Shown here one piece after another: positions 8,714 through 17,182 of a DNA stretch of 64,000 nt. How positions within the stretch are numbered: position 1 is the stretch's first letter; every line of letters begins with the position of its first letter. The stretch is taken from assembly GCA_022826965.1 (NCBI GenBank), contig JAJDTU010000001.1, forward strand, positions 372,001 to 436,000. Reading direction: 5' to 3'. The stretch comes from Dehalococcoidia bacterium. GTDB taxonomy: Bacteria > Chloroflexota > Dehalococcoidia > Bin125. The notes under the pieces were generated by a model. It ran no database searches. It worked only from the letters and a program-made list of their open reading frames with translations, and was not told where the DNA came from. Made by a program: the position numbers and the translations under genes.

Positions 8714-9525
8714 GGTCGATCGTCGTCGTGCCACTCGTTGAACATCGAGGTGCGGCCGCCGTCGACGATGAGGTCGTGTGAGTTGACGAAGCGTCCGGCG
8801 TCGCTGGCCAGGTAGAGCGCCGCCTCGGCGATGTCCTCGGAGAGACCGGCGCGAGTCATCGGAGTGGCGCGCGACAGGTTGTAGGTGAGCTTGGTCATCT
8901 TGCGGGCGTTCTCTTCGTCGGACAGCGTGTTGGCTCGGGCCGAGCCGCCGTAGAAGATCGGCGTGGCGATCGCGCCCGGCGAGATGACGTTGACGCGAAT
9001 GCCGTAGCGCCCCAGCTCGACGCCAGCCAGCTTGGAGTAGTGGGTGAGTGCGGCCTTGAGCGCTGAATAGAGCGGGTCGCCCTGACGATAGCGGAGCGCG
9101 GCGATGCTGGAGTTGTTGATGATCGATCCGCCGCCAGCGGCCTTCATCGGTTCGATCGCATAGCGGATGCCGAGCATCGCGCTGCGCAGCAGCAGGTGGA
9201 CGCCGTAGTCGATGTCTTCGCCGGTAATCGAGTCGAACGGTCCGCGGGTCGGTCCGCCGGCGTTGTTGAAGAGGATGTCGAGCGAACCGAATCGCTCGAC
9301 GGCGAGGGCGATCGACGCTTTGATGTCTTCCTCGTTCATGACATCGGACTCGTGGTAGACGGCTCTGGGGCCGAGTCGGTCGGCCAGCGCCGATCCCTTG
9401 TCGCGTGAGCGGCCGGTCAGGACGACTTTGGCACCTTCGGCGACGAACAGTTCGGCGGTCGCGGCGCCGATACCGCTGGTGCCTCCGGTGATGACTGCGA
9501 CCTTGTCCTGCAAGCGTTGACCCAT
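8710..9525 (-). CDS. Short-chain dehydrogenase/reductase (SDR)
   Basis: A classical SDR of about 271 residues. It has the nucleotide-binding TGGTSGIG near the N-terminus, the NNAGG structural motif, an SS followed by the catalytic YSALK (Tyr-x-x-x-Lys), and a C-terminal VDGGRTSMF. Reads as an NAD(P)-dependent oxidoreductase of alcohols or ketones. The frame extends upstream to 9567, but AAGGAG lies 7 bases before the ATG at 9525 and the protein then begins MGQRLQDK, so this start is preferred. It lies downstream of the tandem LLM genes on the same strand (67 bases). Confidence 0.91.
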   Translation of the reverse strand: MGQRLQDKVAVITGGTSGIGAATAELFVAEGAKVVLTGRSRDKGSALADRLGPRAVYHESDVMNEEDIKASIALAVERFGSLDILFNNAGGPTRGPFDSITGEDIDYGVHLLLRSAMLGIRYAIEPMKAAGGGSIINNSSIAALRYRQGDPLYSALKAALTHYSKLAGVELGRYGIRVNVISPGAIATPIFYGGSARANTLSDEENARKMTKLTYNLSRATPMTRAGLSEDIAEAALYLASDAGRFVNSHDLIVDGGRTSMFNEWHDDDRP

Positions 9526-9591
9526 GACGTGCTCCTTCAGCCGCAGGGTAGCTGCGGTCGTCCTCAACGCCGTCGCCGTGGAAGCAGCCGA

Positions 9592-10884
9592 TCAGTCGGC
9601 AGCCGCGATTCGTGCGTTGTTGGCCGGATCGACTTCGAAGGGACCTTCAAGCTCGAGGTCGGCGCCCATTTCGCGCACCGCGGGCAAGACTTCCTCGCCC
9701 ATCAGGCGCAGGCTGCGCATCGCGTCGTCGTGATCCATTGAGCCGTCGCCGTCCCAGAAGACGATCGCGCCGGGACGCAGCTCTTCGAGGACGTGGCGGA
9801 TCTTGGGAAGCACGGTCGCGGGCGTGCCATGGATGATGCTGAGTTTGTCCACCTGCTCCTGGAACGTGCCCCGGTAATCGCGAGGCTCGGCCGGCTGGGC
9901 CGTTCCCGAAAGCGCTCGATGGCGCTCGGTGCGTCCTCGTGAGGCGGCGATCGCGCGGATTTGCGACGTGGGCAATACCTCGGTGCGCGAGGTCAGGCCC
10001 GGAAGCGACTGCAGGAACGGGCGCACCTTTCCCTGGTTGCCCTCGAGGAATGGGTTGCTTGGACCCTGGAGATACTTGCGCGCCGTGTCTTCGGCCAACT
10101 CGTCGGTCTCGTCGACGTGGACCTTGAAGAGATAGGCCGTGTGCTGCGTGCCGGCCTCGTATCCGGCCTCGCGCGCGCAGGACCGGTAGTAGTCGAACGA
10201 CTGCTTGGTCGGTTCGATGTCGGTGGCCAGCATGACGTAGGGATAGCGGCGCTCGGCAGCCCACTTGACCGTGTTACGGCTCATCACGCCGGGAATCCAG
10301 ATTGGCGGGTGCGGATCGGAGTAGGGACGCGCCCAAGGGTTGACGTAGCGGTACTGGTAGTGCTCGCCCTCCCAGCGGAAGGGTCCGGGCGTGGTCCAGG
10401 CCTTCACGATGAAATCGTGCGCTTCCTGGTAGCGATCCCAGTTGAAGGGCGAGGCGGAGTTGTGGGCGACCGACTCGCGTCCGGTGCCGCGGACCCAGCC
10501 ACTGACGAGGCGGCCGCGCGAGATCATGTCGATCTCGGCCAGCTCCTCGGCGAGCCAGAGCGGATCGTCCCAGATCGGCAGGACATTGCCGAGCAGCACG
10601 ATCTTGGCCCGGCTGGTGATTCGCGCGAGGATCGCGGCTTCGACATTCATAACGCCGCCCATGCAGAACGGGGTCGAGTGGTGCTCGTTGAGCATCAGAC
10701 CGTCGAAGCCCATCTCTTCCGCGTAGATCTTCTCGTCCAGGTAGCGGTTATAGAGTTCGGCGCCGATCCGCGGGTCGTAGGTGCCGTTGCTTAGATCGAG
10801 GTCCTGGATGTCGCGCCCGGCTGCGCCGAAGTAGCCGGAGTTGGGATCCTGATAGGGCCGCTCGGTGAAATAGCCGATGAACAC
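9592..10884 (-). CDS. LLM-class flavin-dependent monooxygenase (tandem copy 1)
   Basis: 430 residues of bacterial-luciferase type (TIM barrel using FMNH2 or F420H2 from a partner reductase). Family segments are visible: FDGLMLNEHHST near residue 60, then NVLPIWDDPLWLAEELAEIDMISRGR, then the SGWVRGTGRES loop. The start is GTG at 10884 with GAGGAGG before it. A close paralogue lies directly upstream (10936-12237). The two are nearly the same over the first ~310 residues and differ mainly in a linker near residues 315-345. Substrate unknown; oxidation of long-chain, sulfur or nitrogen compounds or Baeyer-Villiger reactions are all known in the family. Confidence 0.92.
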   Translation of the reverse strand: MFIGYFTERPYQDPNSGYFGAAGRDIQDLDLSNGTYDPRIGAELYNRYLDEKIYAEEMGFDGLMLNEHHSTPFCMGGVMNVEAAILARITSRAKIVLLGNVLPIWDDPLWLAEELAEIDMISRGRLVSGWVRGTGRESVAHNSASPFNWDRYQEAHDFIVKAWTTPGPFRWEGEHYQYRYVNPWARPYSDPHPPIWIPGVMSRNTVKWAAERRYPYVMLATDIEPTKQSFDYYRSCAREAGYEAGTQHTAYLFKVHVDETDELAEDTARKYLQGPSNPFLEGNQGKVRPFLQSLPGLTSRTEVLPTSQIRAIAASRGRTERHRALSGTAQPAEPRDYRGTFQEQVDKLSIIHGTPATVLPKIRHVLEELRPGAIVFWDGDGSMDHDDAMRSLRLMGEEVLPAVREMGADLELEGPFEVDPANNARIAAAD

Positions 10885-10935
10885 TTCGCACCTCCTCAGG
10901 TATCGCGATCCCGTCTGACCGGGCGTGGCTGCAGG

Positions 10936-12237
10936 CTAGGAGGCTGCGATCCGTTGGTTGGTTGCCGGATCGATCTCGAATGCACCTTCGAGGGCGAGTT
11001 CGGCGCCCATCTCTCGGACCGCCGGCAGCACTTCTTCACCCATCAGGCGGAGGCTGCGCATGGCGTCCTCGTGGTCCATCGATCCGTCGGCGTCCCAGAA
11101 GAAGATCGCGCCTGGGCGAATCTCTTCCAGCAGATTGCGAATCTTGGGCAGAACGGTGGTCGGCGTGCCGTGGATGATGGCCTGCTTGTCGACCTGCTCC
11201 TTGAACGGGTCTTTCTTCTCGGGCTGTTCCTCTGCTTCGCCTTGCTCCTGCTTGCGTCGCTCAAGTGCCCGTTGCAATTCGACCCGCCCCCGCGATGCGG
11301 CGAGCGCGGGGATCTGGGAGGTCGGCAATACCTCGGTGCGGGAGGTGAGGCCTGGGAGCGACTGCAGGAACGGTCGGACCTTGCCCTGGTTGCCTTCGAG
11401 GAAGGGGTTGCTCGGGCCCTGAAGGAACTTGCGCGCGGTGGCTTCGGCCAGCTCCTCAGTCTCGTCGACGTGGATCTTGAACACGTAGCCCGTGTGCTGA
11501 GTGCCGGCCTCGTAGCCAGCTTCGAGCGCGCACTCGCGGTAGTACTCAAATGACTGCTTGGTCGGCTCCATCTCCGTGGCGAGCATGATGTAGGGGTAGC
11601 GGCGCTCGGCCGCCCACTTGACGGTGTTGCGGCTCATCACGCCGGGGATCCAGATCGGCGGATGCGGATCCGAGTACGGTCTCGCCCAGGGATTGACGTA
11701 GCGGTACTGGAAGTGCTCGCCTTCCCAACGGAAGGGCCCCGGCGTTGTCCAGGCCTTGACGATGAAGTCGTGGGCCTCCTGATAGCGCGCCCAGTTGAAG
11801 GGCGAGGCGCTGTTGTGCGCCACACTCTCGCGACCGGTGCCGCGGACCCATCCGCTGACGAGCCGGCCGCGCGAGATCATGTCGATCTCGGCCAGTTCCT
11901 CGGCCAACCAGAGCGGGTCGTCCCAGATTGGCAGGACGTTGCCGAGCAGGACAATTTTGGCGCGCTTGGTGATGCGAGCGAGAATCGCGGCCTCGACATT
12001 CATCACGCTGCCCATGCAGAAGGGGGTCGAGTGATGCTCGTTGAGCATCAGGCCGTCGAAGCCCATTTCCTCGGCGTAGAGCTTCTCGTCGAGGTAGCGG
12101 TTGTAGAGCTCGGCCCCGATGCGGGGATCGTAACTGTCGTTACTCATGCCGAGGTCCTGGATGTCGCGCCCGGTCGCTCCGAAGTAGCCGGAATTGGGGT
12201 CCTGATAGGGCCGCTCGGTGAAGTAACCGATGAACAT
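10936..12237 (-). CDS. LLM-class flavin-dependent monooxygenase (tandem copy 2)
   Basis: 433 residues, paralogue of the gene at 9592-10884; in the first ~105 residues only about eight differ. The distinguishing part is a charged insertion (RRKQEQGEAEEQPEKKDP) around residue 320-345 where copy 1 has a shorter Pro/Ala segment. The frame opens upstream to 12261, but GGAGG sits 7 bases before ATG 12237 and the product then begins MFIGYFTERPYQ exactly like copy 1, so 12237 is chosen. Both genes are on the minus strand, 51 bases apart, and probably co-transcribed. Confidence 0.92.
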   Translation of the reverse strand: MFIGYFTERPYQDPNSGYFGATGRDIQDLGMSNDSYDPRIGAELYNRYLDEKLYAEEMGFDGLMLNEHHSTPFCMGSVMNVEAAILARITKRAKIVLLGNVLPIWDDPLWLAEELAEIDMISRGRLVSGWVRGTGRESVAHNSASPFNWARYQEAHDFIVKAWTTPGPFRWEGEHFQYRYVNPWARPYSDPHPPIWIPGVMSRNTVKWAAERRYPYIMLATEMEPTKQSFEYYRECALEAGYEAGTQHTGYVFKIHVDETEELAEATARKFLQGPSNPFLEGNQGKVRPFLQSLPGLTSRTEVLPTSQIPALAASRGRVELQRALERRKQEQGEAEEQPEKKDPFKEQVDKQAIIHGTPTTVLPKIRNLLEEIRPGAIFFWDADGSMDHEDAMRSLRLMGEEVLPAVREMGAELALEGAFEIDPATNQRIAAS

Positions 12238-12320
12238 CTCACGCCTCCGTAGGGATATCACTGACTGCGCCCGATATGGCGTGGGCGCAGTCTAGGAGTG
12301 CGAGAGCCGGGCCGTGAGCC

Positions 12321-15300
12321 CTACTCTTGCTCCGGCAGCAGCACGACCCGAACGAAGCGGCCCGTGTCGAGGTATCGGCGGGCGACGGCCGAGACCTGTG
12401 CGAGGGTGAGCGCATCGAGGCGCTCGTCGTAGGCGGTGATCTCGGCAAGCGCATCTCCGCGTTGCGTCGCGGAGATGATCTGACCGAGCCAGAAGCCGTT
12501 GTCCCTGACCTGCTCCTCGCGTGTGGTCCGCCGTTGCTCTTTCACCGTGTCCAGATAGCTTTGCTCGCCACCGTCTTTCAGCCAGTCGATCTCGGTGGCG
12601 ACCTCGCCGAGCAGCTCCTCGACGCGATCGGGATCGCTGCCGTAGATGATCGCGACCTGGTACTCCTGATCGGGTAACTGCCTGGCTCTCGTGCTGACCT
12701 GGACAAAGTAGGTGCCGCCCAACGCTTCGCGCAGGCGCTCGCGCAAGCGGGTGGTGAGCATCTCGCCGGCAATATCGAGGGCCAGCACCTCTTCACTCGT
12801 CCACTCGGCGTCGCCGGCGAACACCCAGACAGTCTGGCTGCGCGGTTCGATCCCGCTGTAGACCACTTCGTCCACGATGCCCGCCGGCGGATCAACTTCA
12901 ACGTCTTGCCATTGCTCGACGCGGCCCGAGGTCGGCAAGCTGGCGAGATAGATGCTCGTCAACGAGCGCAACTCGTCCCTGTCAAATGCGCCAACGAAGA
13001 CGAAGGTGGCATCGCCCAGGTCGGCAAAGCGGTCGGAATAGGCAGCGACTGCACGGTCGTAGTCGAGATCGTCAACCACGTCCAGGGAGAGTGGCCGACG
13101 CCGAAGGTGACCCTGGCTGAGCAAGGTGTTGGCGCGGTCGTACAGCACCGCGTCGGGCTGCGTTGGTCGTAGCTCCGCCGAGGTGCGTAGCCGCGACTCG
13201 TAGGTGGCGTAGAAGTCCGGATCGATACCCGCCTGCGTCGCATAGAGCGTGATCAGTTGGAAGAGGGTCTCCAAGTCTTCCGGCGAGGCGCTGCCGCTCA
13301 GACCTTCGAACAACTCGCCGATGTACGGAGTGACCGAGACCCGTTTTCCGGCCAACAGCCTGTCGAGCGTCACGCTGTCGTGGGGTCCCGCCCCGCTGCC
13401 CTGAACCAGTTCAGCGGCGAACTGAGCCGAAACGTAGTCTTCGTCGGAGACCAGCGAGTGTCCGCCTGGGCTGAAGGCACTGAACTGTACCTCGTCGTTC
13501 TTGAAGTCGGTCTGCTTGGCGATCACGGTGATTCCGTTGGACAGCGTCCAGCGGACGGCGTCGATCGCTTCGAGGGCCTCTTCCTCGACGATGGTCCCGG
13601 GCGTCGGAATCTCGGCCAGCAGCGGGACGTCTTCGAAGTCTTCACCGTACGGCTCAACGACGAGCGCGTCGGCTCCTTCGAGCTGCGTCTCGAGCGCTGC
13701 GGCGAGCGCGCCTTCCTCGCCGATCTCGATGCCTTCGGGACCGAGCACGATCAGCACTGTGTTCGCGGCCTGCGCCCAGGAGTCGGCGAGCGCATCGACT
13801 TCCTCGAGCGTGATCTGGGGTAACAACTGCTGGTAGAGATCCCACTCGATCTCGACGCCGGGAACGGGTGATTCGCCGAGGAAGTGGTCGCGGTAGAGGT
13901 TGGCGAGCTGGCGGGATTCCTGCTGGTCGCGCTCGTTGTATCGGCCCTCTACGGAGCTCAACAGGTTCGCCGCTTCCCGCTCGAGCTCGGTTGCGGTGAA
14001 GCCGTGCTGACTGACGCGCTGGACTTCCTCGAGCAGGGCCGCGACTCCCGCTTCTACGCCATCCTGTTCGGTGACGATCGCGAAGGTCAGGATGTCCAGT
14101 GGATCGATCATTGGGGACCTGCCCGAGTCCGACCACAGCCAGGGTGGAGCGGCCTCCTGACCTCGTTCGGACAACCGCGCGTTTAGCATCATGAAGGCCA
14201 ACCGCTCGACGGCGTCACGCCGGAACGCGCCGAGGTCGTGACCGCGCTCCGGCGCAACCTTGCGAACGAGGATCACCTGCGTGACCGGCGCTTCGGGGTC
14301 GGTGAACACGTCAATGATCGGCTCGTTGTTGTGTTGAACGGGGTAGCGCGGTCGTTCGGTTGGTTCTGAGACGGCCGCGCCCGGCTGAGTTGCCTCGCCT
14401 TCCGGCGGCGGAGCGAAGTACTGGGCGATTTTCCCTTCGATTACTTCCTGGTCGAAGTCGCCTACGGCGACGACAGCCATCAAGTGCGGCTGATACCAGC
14501 GCTGGTAGAAGGCTCGAAACTCTTCCACCGGAGCGGTCTCTATGATCTCCGGCAGTCCGATGGGGTCGCGTTCCGAGTAGATGGAGTCGCCGAAGATCAC
14601 GGGCAACACGTGGGTCTGGAAGCGCGAGCCAAAGCCGAGGGAGAGGCGCCATTCCTCGAGGATGACGCCGCGTTCCAACTCGATCTCTTCCGCTTCAAAG
14701 CTGATGGCGTAGGCCCAGTCGCTGAGGATCTGGAAGGATTTCTCAAGAATCTCTGGATCGTCGGTCGGCACCTCCAGGAAGTAGACGGTGTAGTCAAAGC
14801 TGGTGAAGGCGTTCAGGTGGGCGCCGAAGCTACTGCCGATCGATTCGATGTAGTCGACGATCTCCTGCTTGGCGAATCGTTCGGTGCCGTTGAAGGCCAT
14901 GTGCTCGAGGAAGTGAGCCAGCCCGCGCTGCTGTTCCTCCTCGAGAACGGAACCAGCCCTCACGACCAGCGACAGTTGTGCGCGCTCAAGCGGCTCCTGG
15001 TTCTCTCTGATGTAGTAGGTCAGGCCGTTGCTCAACGTGCCGATCGTTACGGCGGGATCGAACGGCAGCGGGGCATCGTTGTTCCAATCGGGGGCGGGTG
15101 CTGGCTCTTGAACGGCTTGTTCTTCGTCGTCCTCCTCAACGACTTCAGCCGATTGGTCCGCATCCTCATCCTGAGCGGTGGACCGCGATTGTTGCTCTTC
15201 TTCAGCTGCCCCCGGGGCTGTCTGTTCTTGAGCCGGTTCGGAGGCCTGACTCGGGTCGGGTCTGGGCGCAGGTTGAGCCGATTCGGCGCTCTGCGGTTTA

Positions 15301-15407
15301 GCCGACTGTTCCGAATGCGAGGGGATGTCGTCGCGGCATCCGACGAGGCCAATCAGCACGAGCATGGCCAACGCTGCGACGAACCCGTGCTTGAGCAATC
15401 GCTTCAT
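12321..15407 (-). CDS. M16 (insulinase/pitrilysin-type) zinc metallopeptidase, lipoprotein, two modules in one chain
   Basis: 1028 residues. The N-terminus is a lipoprotein signal (basic MKRLLKH, hydrophobic stretch, lipobox LVGC with Cys24). Then follows an 80-residue low-complexity acidic/Gln/Pro linker. The active module has the inverted zinc motif HFLEH (165-169) and a downstream Glu245 in ELERGVILEEW, all the residues needed for activity. A second M16 module without this motif follows from about residue 590 (start near VRWTLSNGITVIAKQ), as in family members where two half-clams close around a peptide. It would be anchored outside the cytoplasmic membrane and degrade oligopeptides. It is divergent from gcvT. 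Confidence 0.93.
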   Translation of the reverse strand: MKRLLKHGFVAALAMLVLIGLVGCRDDIPSHSEQSAKPQSAESAQPAPRPDPSQASEPAQEQTAPGAAEEEQQSRSTAQDEDADQSAEVVEEDDEEQAVQEPAPAPDWNNDAPLPFDPAVTIGTLSNGLTYYIRENQEPLERAQLSLVVRAGSVLEEEQQRGLAHFLEHMAFNGTERFAKQEIVDYIESIGSSFGAHLNAFTSFDYTVYFLEVPTDDPEILEKSFQILSDWAYAISFEAEEIELERGVILEEWRLSLGFGSRFQTHVLPVIFGDSIYSERDPIGLPEIIETAPVEEFRAFYQRWYQPHLMAVVAVGDFDQEVIEGKIAQYFAPPPEGEATQPGAAVSEPTERPRYPVQHNNEPIIDVFTDPEAPVTQVILVRKVAPERGHDLGAFRRDAVERLAFMMLNARLSERGQEAAPPWLWSDSGRSPMIDPLDILTFAIVTEQDGVEAGVAALLEEVQRVSQHGFTATELEREAANLLSSVEGRYNERDQQESRQLANLYRDHFLGESPVPGVEIEWDLYQQLLPQITLEEVDALADSWAQAANTVLIVLGPEGIEIGEEGALAAALETQLEGADALVVEPYGEDFEDVPLLAEIPTPGTIVEEEALEAIDAVRWTLSNGITVIAKQTDFKNDEVQFSAFSPGGHSLVSDEDYVSAQFAAELVQGSGAGPHDSVTLDRLLAGKRVSVTPYIGELFEGLSGSASPEDLETLFQLITLYATQAGIDPDFYATYESRLRTSAELRPTQPDAVLYDRANTLLSQGHLRRRPLSLDVVDDLDYDRAVAAYSDRFADLGDATFVFVGAFDRDELRSLTSIYLASLPTSGRVEQWQDVEVDPPAGIVDEVVYSGIEPRSQTVWVFAGDAEWTSEEVLALDIAGEMLTTRLRERLREALGGTYFVQVSTRARQLPDQEYQVAIIYGSDPDRVEELLGEVATEIDWLKDGGEQSYLDTVKEQRRTTREEQVRDNGFWLGQIISATQRGDALAEITAYDERLDALTLAQVSAVARRYLDTGRFVRVVLLPEQE

Positions 15408-15669
15408 CGCCCCATCCCTTTCCCTCGCATTGCATCGGCCCGCAGCGGGGGGCGTTCTCTTTCGGGAACGCGCGATGCGTATTGTCCCGAACGGTGTGCT
15501 TACGCGCAGTCACATCCGCACGGTCGCCACACGTCAATCGCCGACATCCACTGCGGGCGCCTGTCAGTGAACATGGTCCGGGGCAGGGGCATCCAGGTGC
15601 GGAACCAGGACACAGATCCTCAGTGCGAGCCGTCGCCAATCTCGAGCCTCAGTGGGTACAGTGTGAGCG
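15408..15669. promoter_or_regulatory. Divergent intergenic region between the M16 peptidase and glycine cleavage operon
   Basis: 262 bases that must hold promoters for both directions. I looked for a glycine riboswitch ahead of gcvT and did not see its conserved core. What is visible is a three-stem foldable segment at 15431-15479, annotated separately. No convincing -35/-10 pair could be picked by eye. Confidence 0.4.
15431..15479. ncRNA. Predicted three-way-junction RNA/DNA fold in the peptidase-gcvT intergenic region
   Basis: An outer helix GCATCG (15432-15437) with CGATGC (15473-15478) encloses two hairpins: CCCG-CAG-CGGG (15439-15449) and GCGTTCTC-TTTC-GGGAACGC (15452-15471). Together this is a compact cloverleaf-like fold. 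It lies 24 to 72 bases upstream of the M16 ATG, so it may be part of that gene's leader; alternatively it belongs to neither transcript. No known RNA family was recognised. Confidence 0.35.
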
Positions 15670-16779
15670 ATGAGCGTCCAATCGAGCCCCGACGTGCTCA
15701 CATCGCTGACACTGCGGGAGCGCCACGTGGCGCTCGGCTCACGGTTTGCGCCCTTTGCCGGCTGGGAGATGCCGCTGCAGTATGACGGCATCGTCGCCGA
15801 ACACCTCGCGGTCCGTGAGCGAGTCGGCATCTTCGATGTCTCGCACCTTGCGAGAGCGTGGGTGCAAGGGCCACACGCGGCCGGGCAGTTGCGTTCGGTG
15901 ACGACTTTCGACGTCACAACCCTGCCAGAAGGCAAGGCGCACTACTCGCTCTACTGCAACGAGGATGGCGGGATCGAGGATGACATCTTCATCTATCACC
16001 TGCCGGAGGATCGATGGTTGGTGATTCACAACGCCGCCCATGCTGATGCCGACTTCGAGCGCTTGCGACTAGTCGCGGGCGATGCCGCCTCTGAGGTGAC
16101 CCAGGAGACGGTGATGCTGGCCATCCAGGGACCCGAAGCGATGTCCCTGTTGGGCAGAGTCTTCGGGCCAACGATTGGGTCTCTTGAACCCCGGGATTGC
16201 GCGGAACTGGACTGGCGGGGGGCGTCGGTCCTCTTTGCGCGCACCGGGTACACGGGCGAGGACGGCGGCGAGTGCATCGTCGAGGCCGGCCTGGCGGGCG
16301 AACTCTGGGACGCGTTCGTGTCAGGAGGCGCGACGCCCTGCGGGCTTGGCGCGCGGGACACGCTCCGTCTGGAAGCGGCGCTGCCCCTGCACGGGAACGA
16401 CATTGACCGGACGACGCATCCGTACGAAGCCGGCCTCGGCTTCGCCGTCAGTCTCGACGACGGCGCGGCTTTCATCGGCCGCGATGCGCTGCTCGAGGCC
16501 GAGGCACGGCCGAGGACGCGCAGACTTGCGCATCTCGCCGCACGAGCCCGCGGCGTCATCCGGACAGGCTATGACGTGCGTGAGGCGGGCGGCGGTGAGG
16601 TGGTGGCTCAACTCACGAGCGGGGGACACAGCCCGAGCCTGCGGCTGGGGATTGGGATGGCTTACCTGCCGGTTGAACTTGCGAAACGAGGCACCATGCT
16701 CGAGGTCGACGTACGCGGACGCGCGTTGCCGGTCGAGGTGGTGCGACGACCGTTCTATCGAAAGCCAAGGGAATCATGA
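15670..16779 (+). CDS. gcvT: Glycine cleavage system T-protein (aminomethyltransferase)
   Basis: 369 residues, normal length. The N-terminus has the family's FAPFAGWEMPLQY and a SLYCNEDGGIEDDIFIY segment, with the folate-binding half after it and the GYTGEDGGECIV motif near residue 190. It transfers the methylene group from the lipoyl arm of H-protein to tetrahydrofolate and releases ammonia. It is the first gene of gcvT-gcvH-gcvPA-gcvPB; its stop overlaps the gcvH start in ATGA, so the genes are translationally coupled. Confidence 0.96.
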   Translation: MSVQSSPDVLTSLTLRERHVALGSRFAPFAGWEMPLQYDGIVAEHLAVRERVGIFDVSHLARAWVQGPHAAGQLRSVTTFDVTTLPEGKAHYSLYCNEDGGIEDDIFIYHLPEDRWLVIHNAAHADADFERLRLVAGDAASEVTQETVMLAIQGPEAMSLLGRVFGPTIGSLEPRDCAELDWRGASVLFARTGYTGEDGGECIVEAGLAGELWDAFVSGGATPCGLGARDTLRLEAALPLHGNDIDRTTHPYEAGLGFAVSLDDGAAFIGRDALLEAEARPRTRRLAHLAARARGVIRTGYDVREAGGGEVVAQLTSGGHSPSLRLGIGMAYLPVELAKRGTMLEVDVRGRALPVEVVRRPFYRKPRES

Positions 16780-17180
16780 CCATGGAGTACCAGACGCCCG
16801 AGCACCTGCTCTACACGTCCGACCACGAATGGCTGCGACGCGAAGCCGAGAACTCCGACGAAGTGACGGTCGGTATCACCGAGTTCGCACAGGAGCAGCT
16901 GGGCGACGTGGTGTACCTGGAGCTCCCGGCCGATGGAACCGCTTTGAGCGCGGGAGAACCGTTCGGCGAGATCGAATCGGCGAAGACGGTGGCGGAGTTG
17001 TTCGCGCCAGTGAGCGGGGAACTGATCGGGTCGAACGGCGCACTTGAGGATCGGCCGGAACTGGTCAATGAGTCTCCATACGACGAGGGCTGGATCGTTC
17101 GCGTACGGATCGCGGACGCATCCGAACTGGATGGGCTGCTGGACGCCGACGCGTATCGAGAACTGATCCCGGAGGACTAG
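16776..17180 (+). CDS. gcvH: Glycine cleavage system H-protein (lipoyl carrier)
   Basis: 134 residues. The lipoylated lysine is K70 in GEIESAKTVAELFAPVSG, the family signature. H-protein carries the aminomethyl group between P, T and L proteins. ATG at 16776 overlaps the gcvT stop; a second ATG two codons later is an equal candidate start. Confidence 0.96.
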   Translation: MTMEYQTPEHLLYTSDHEWLRREAENSDEVTVGITEFAQEQLGDVVYLELPADGTALSAGEPFGEIESAKTVAELFAPVSGELIGSNGALEDRPELVNESPYDEGWIVRVRIADASELDGLLDADAYRELIPED

Positions 17181-17182
17181 AG

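Noticed and set aside
15408-15669. Possible glycine riboswitch before gcvT
   Set aside because: The conserved paired-aptamer cores were not found by eye; only an unrelated three-stem fold is present.
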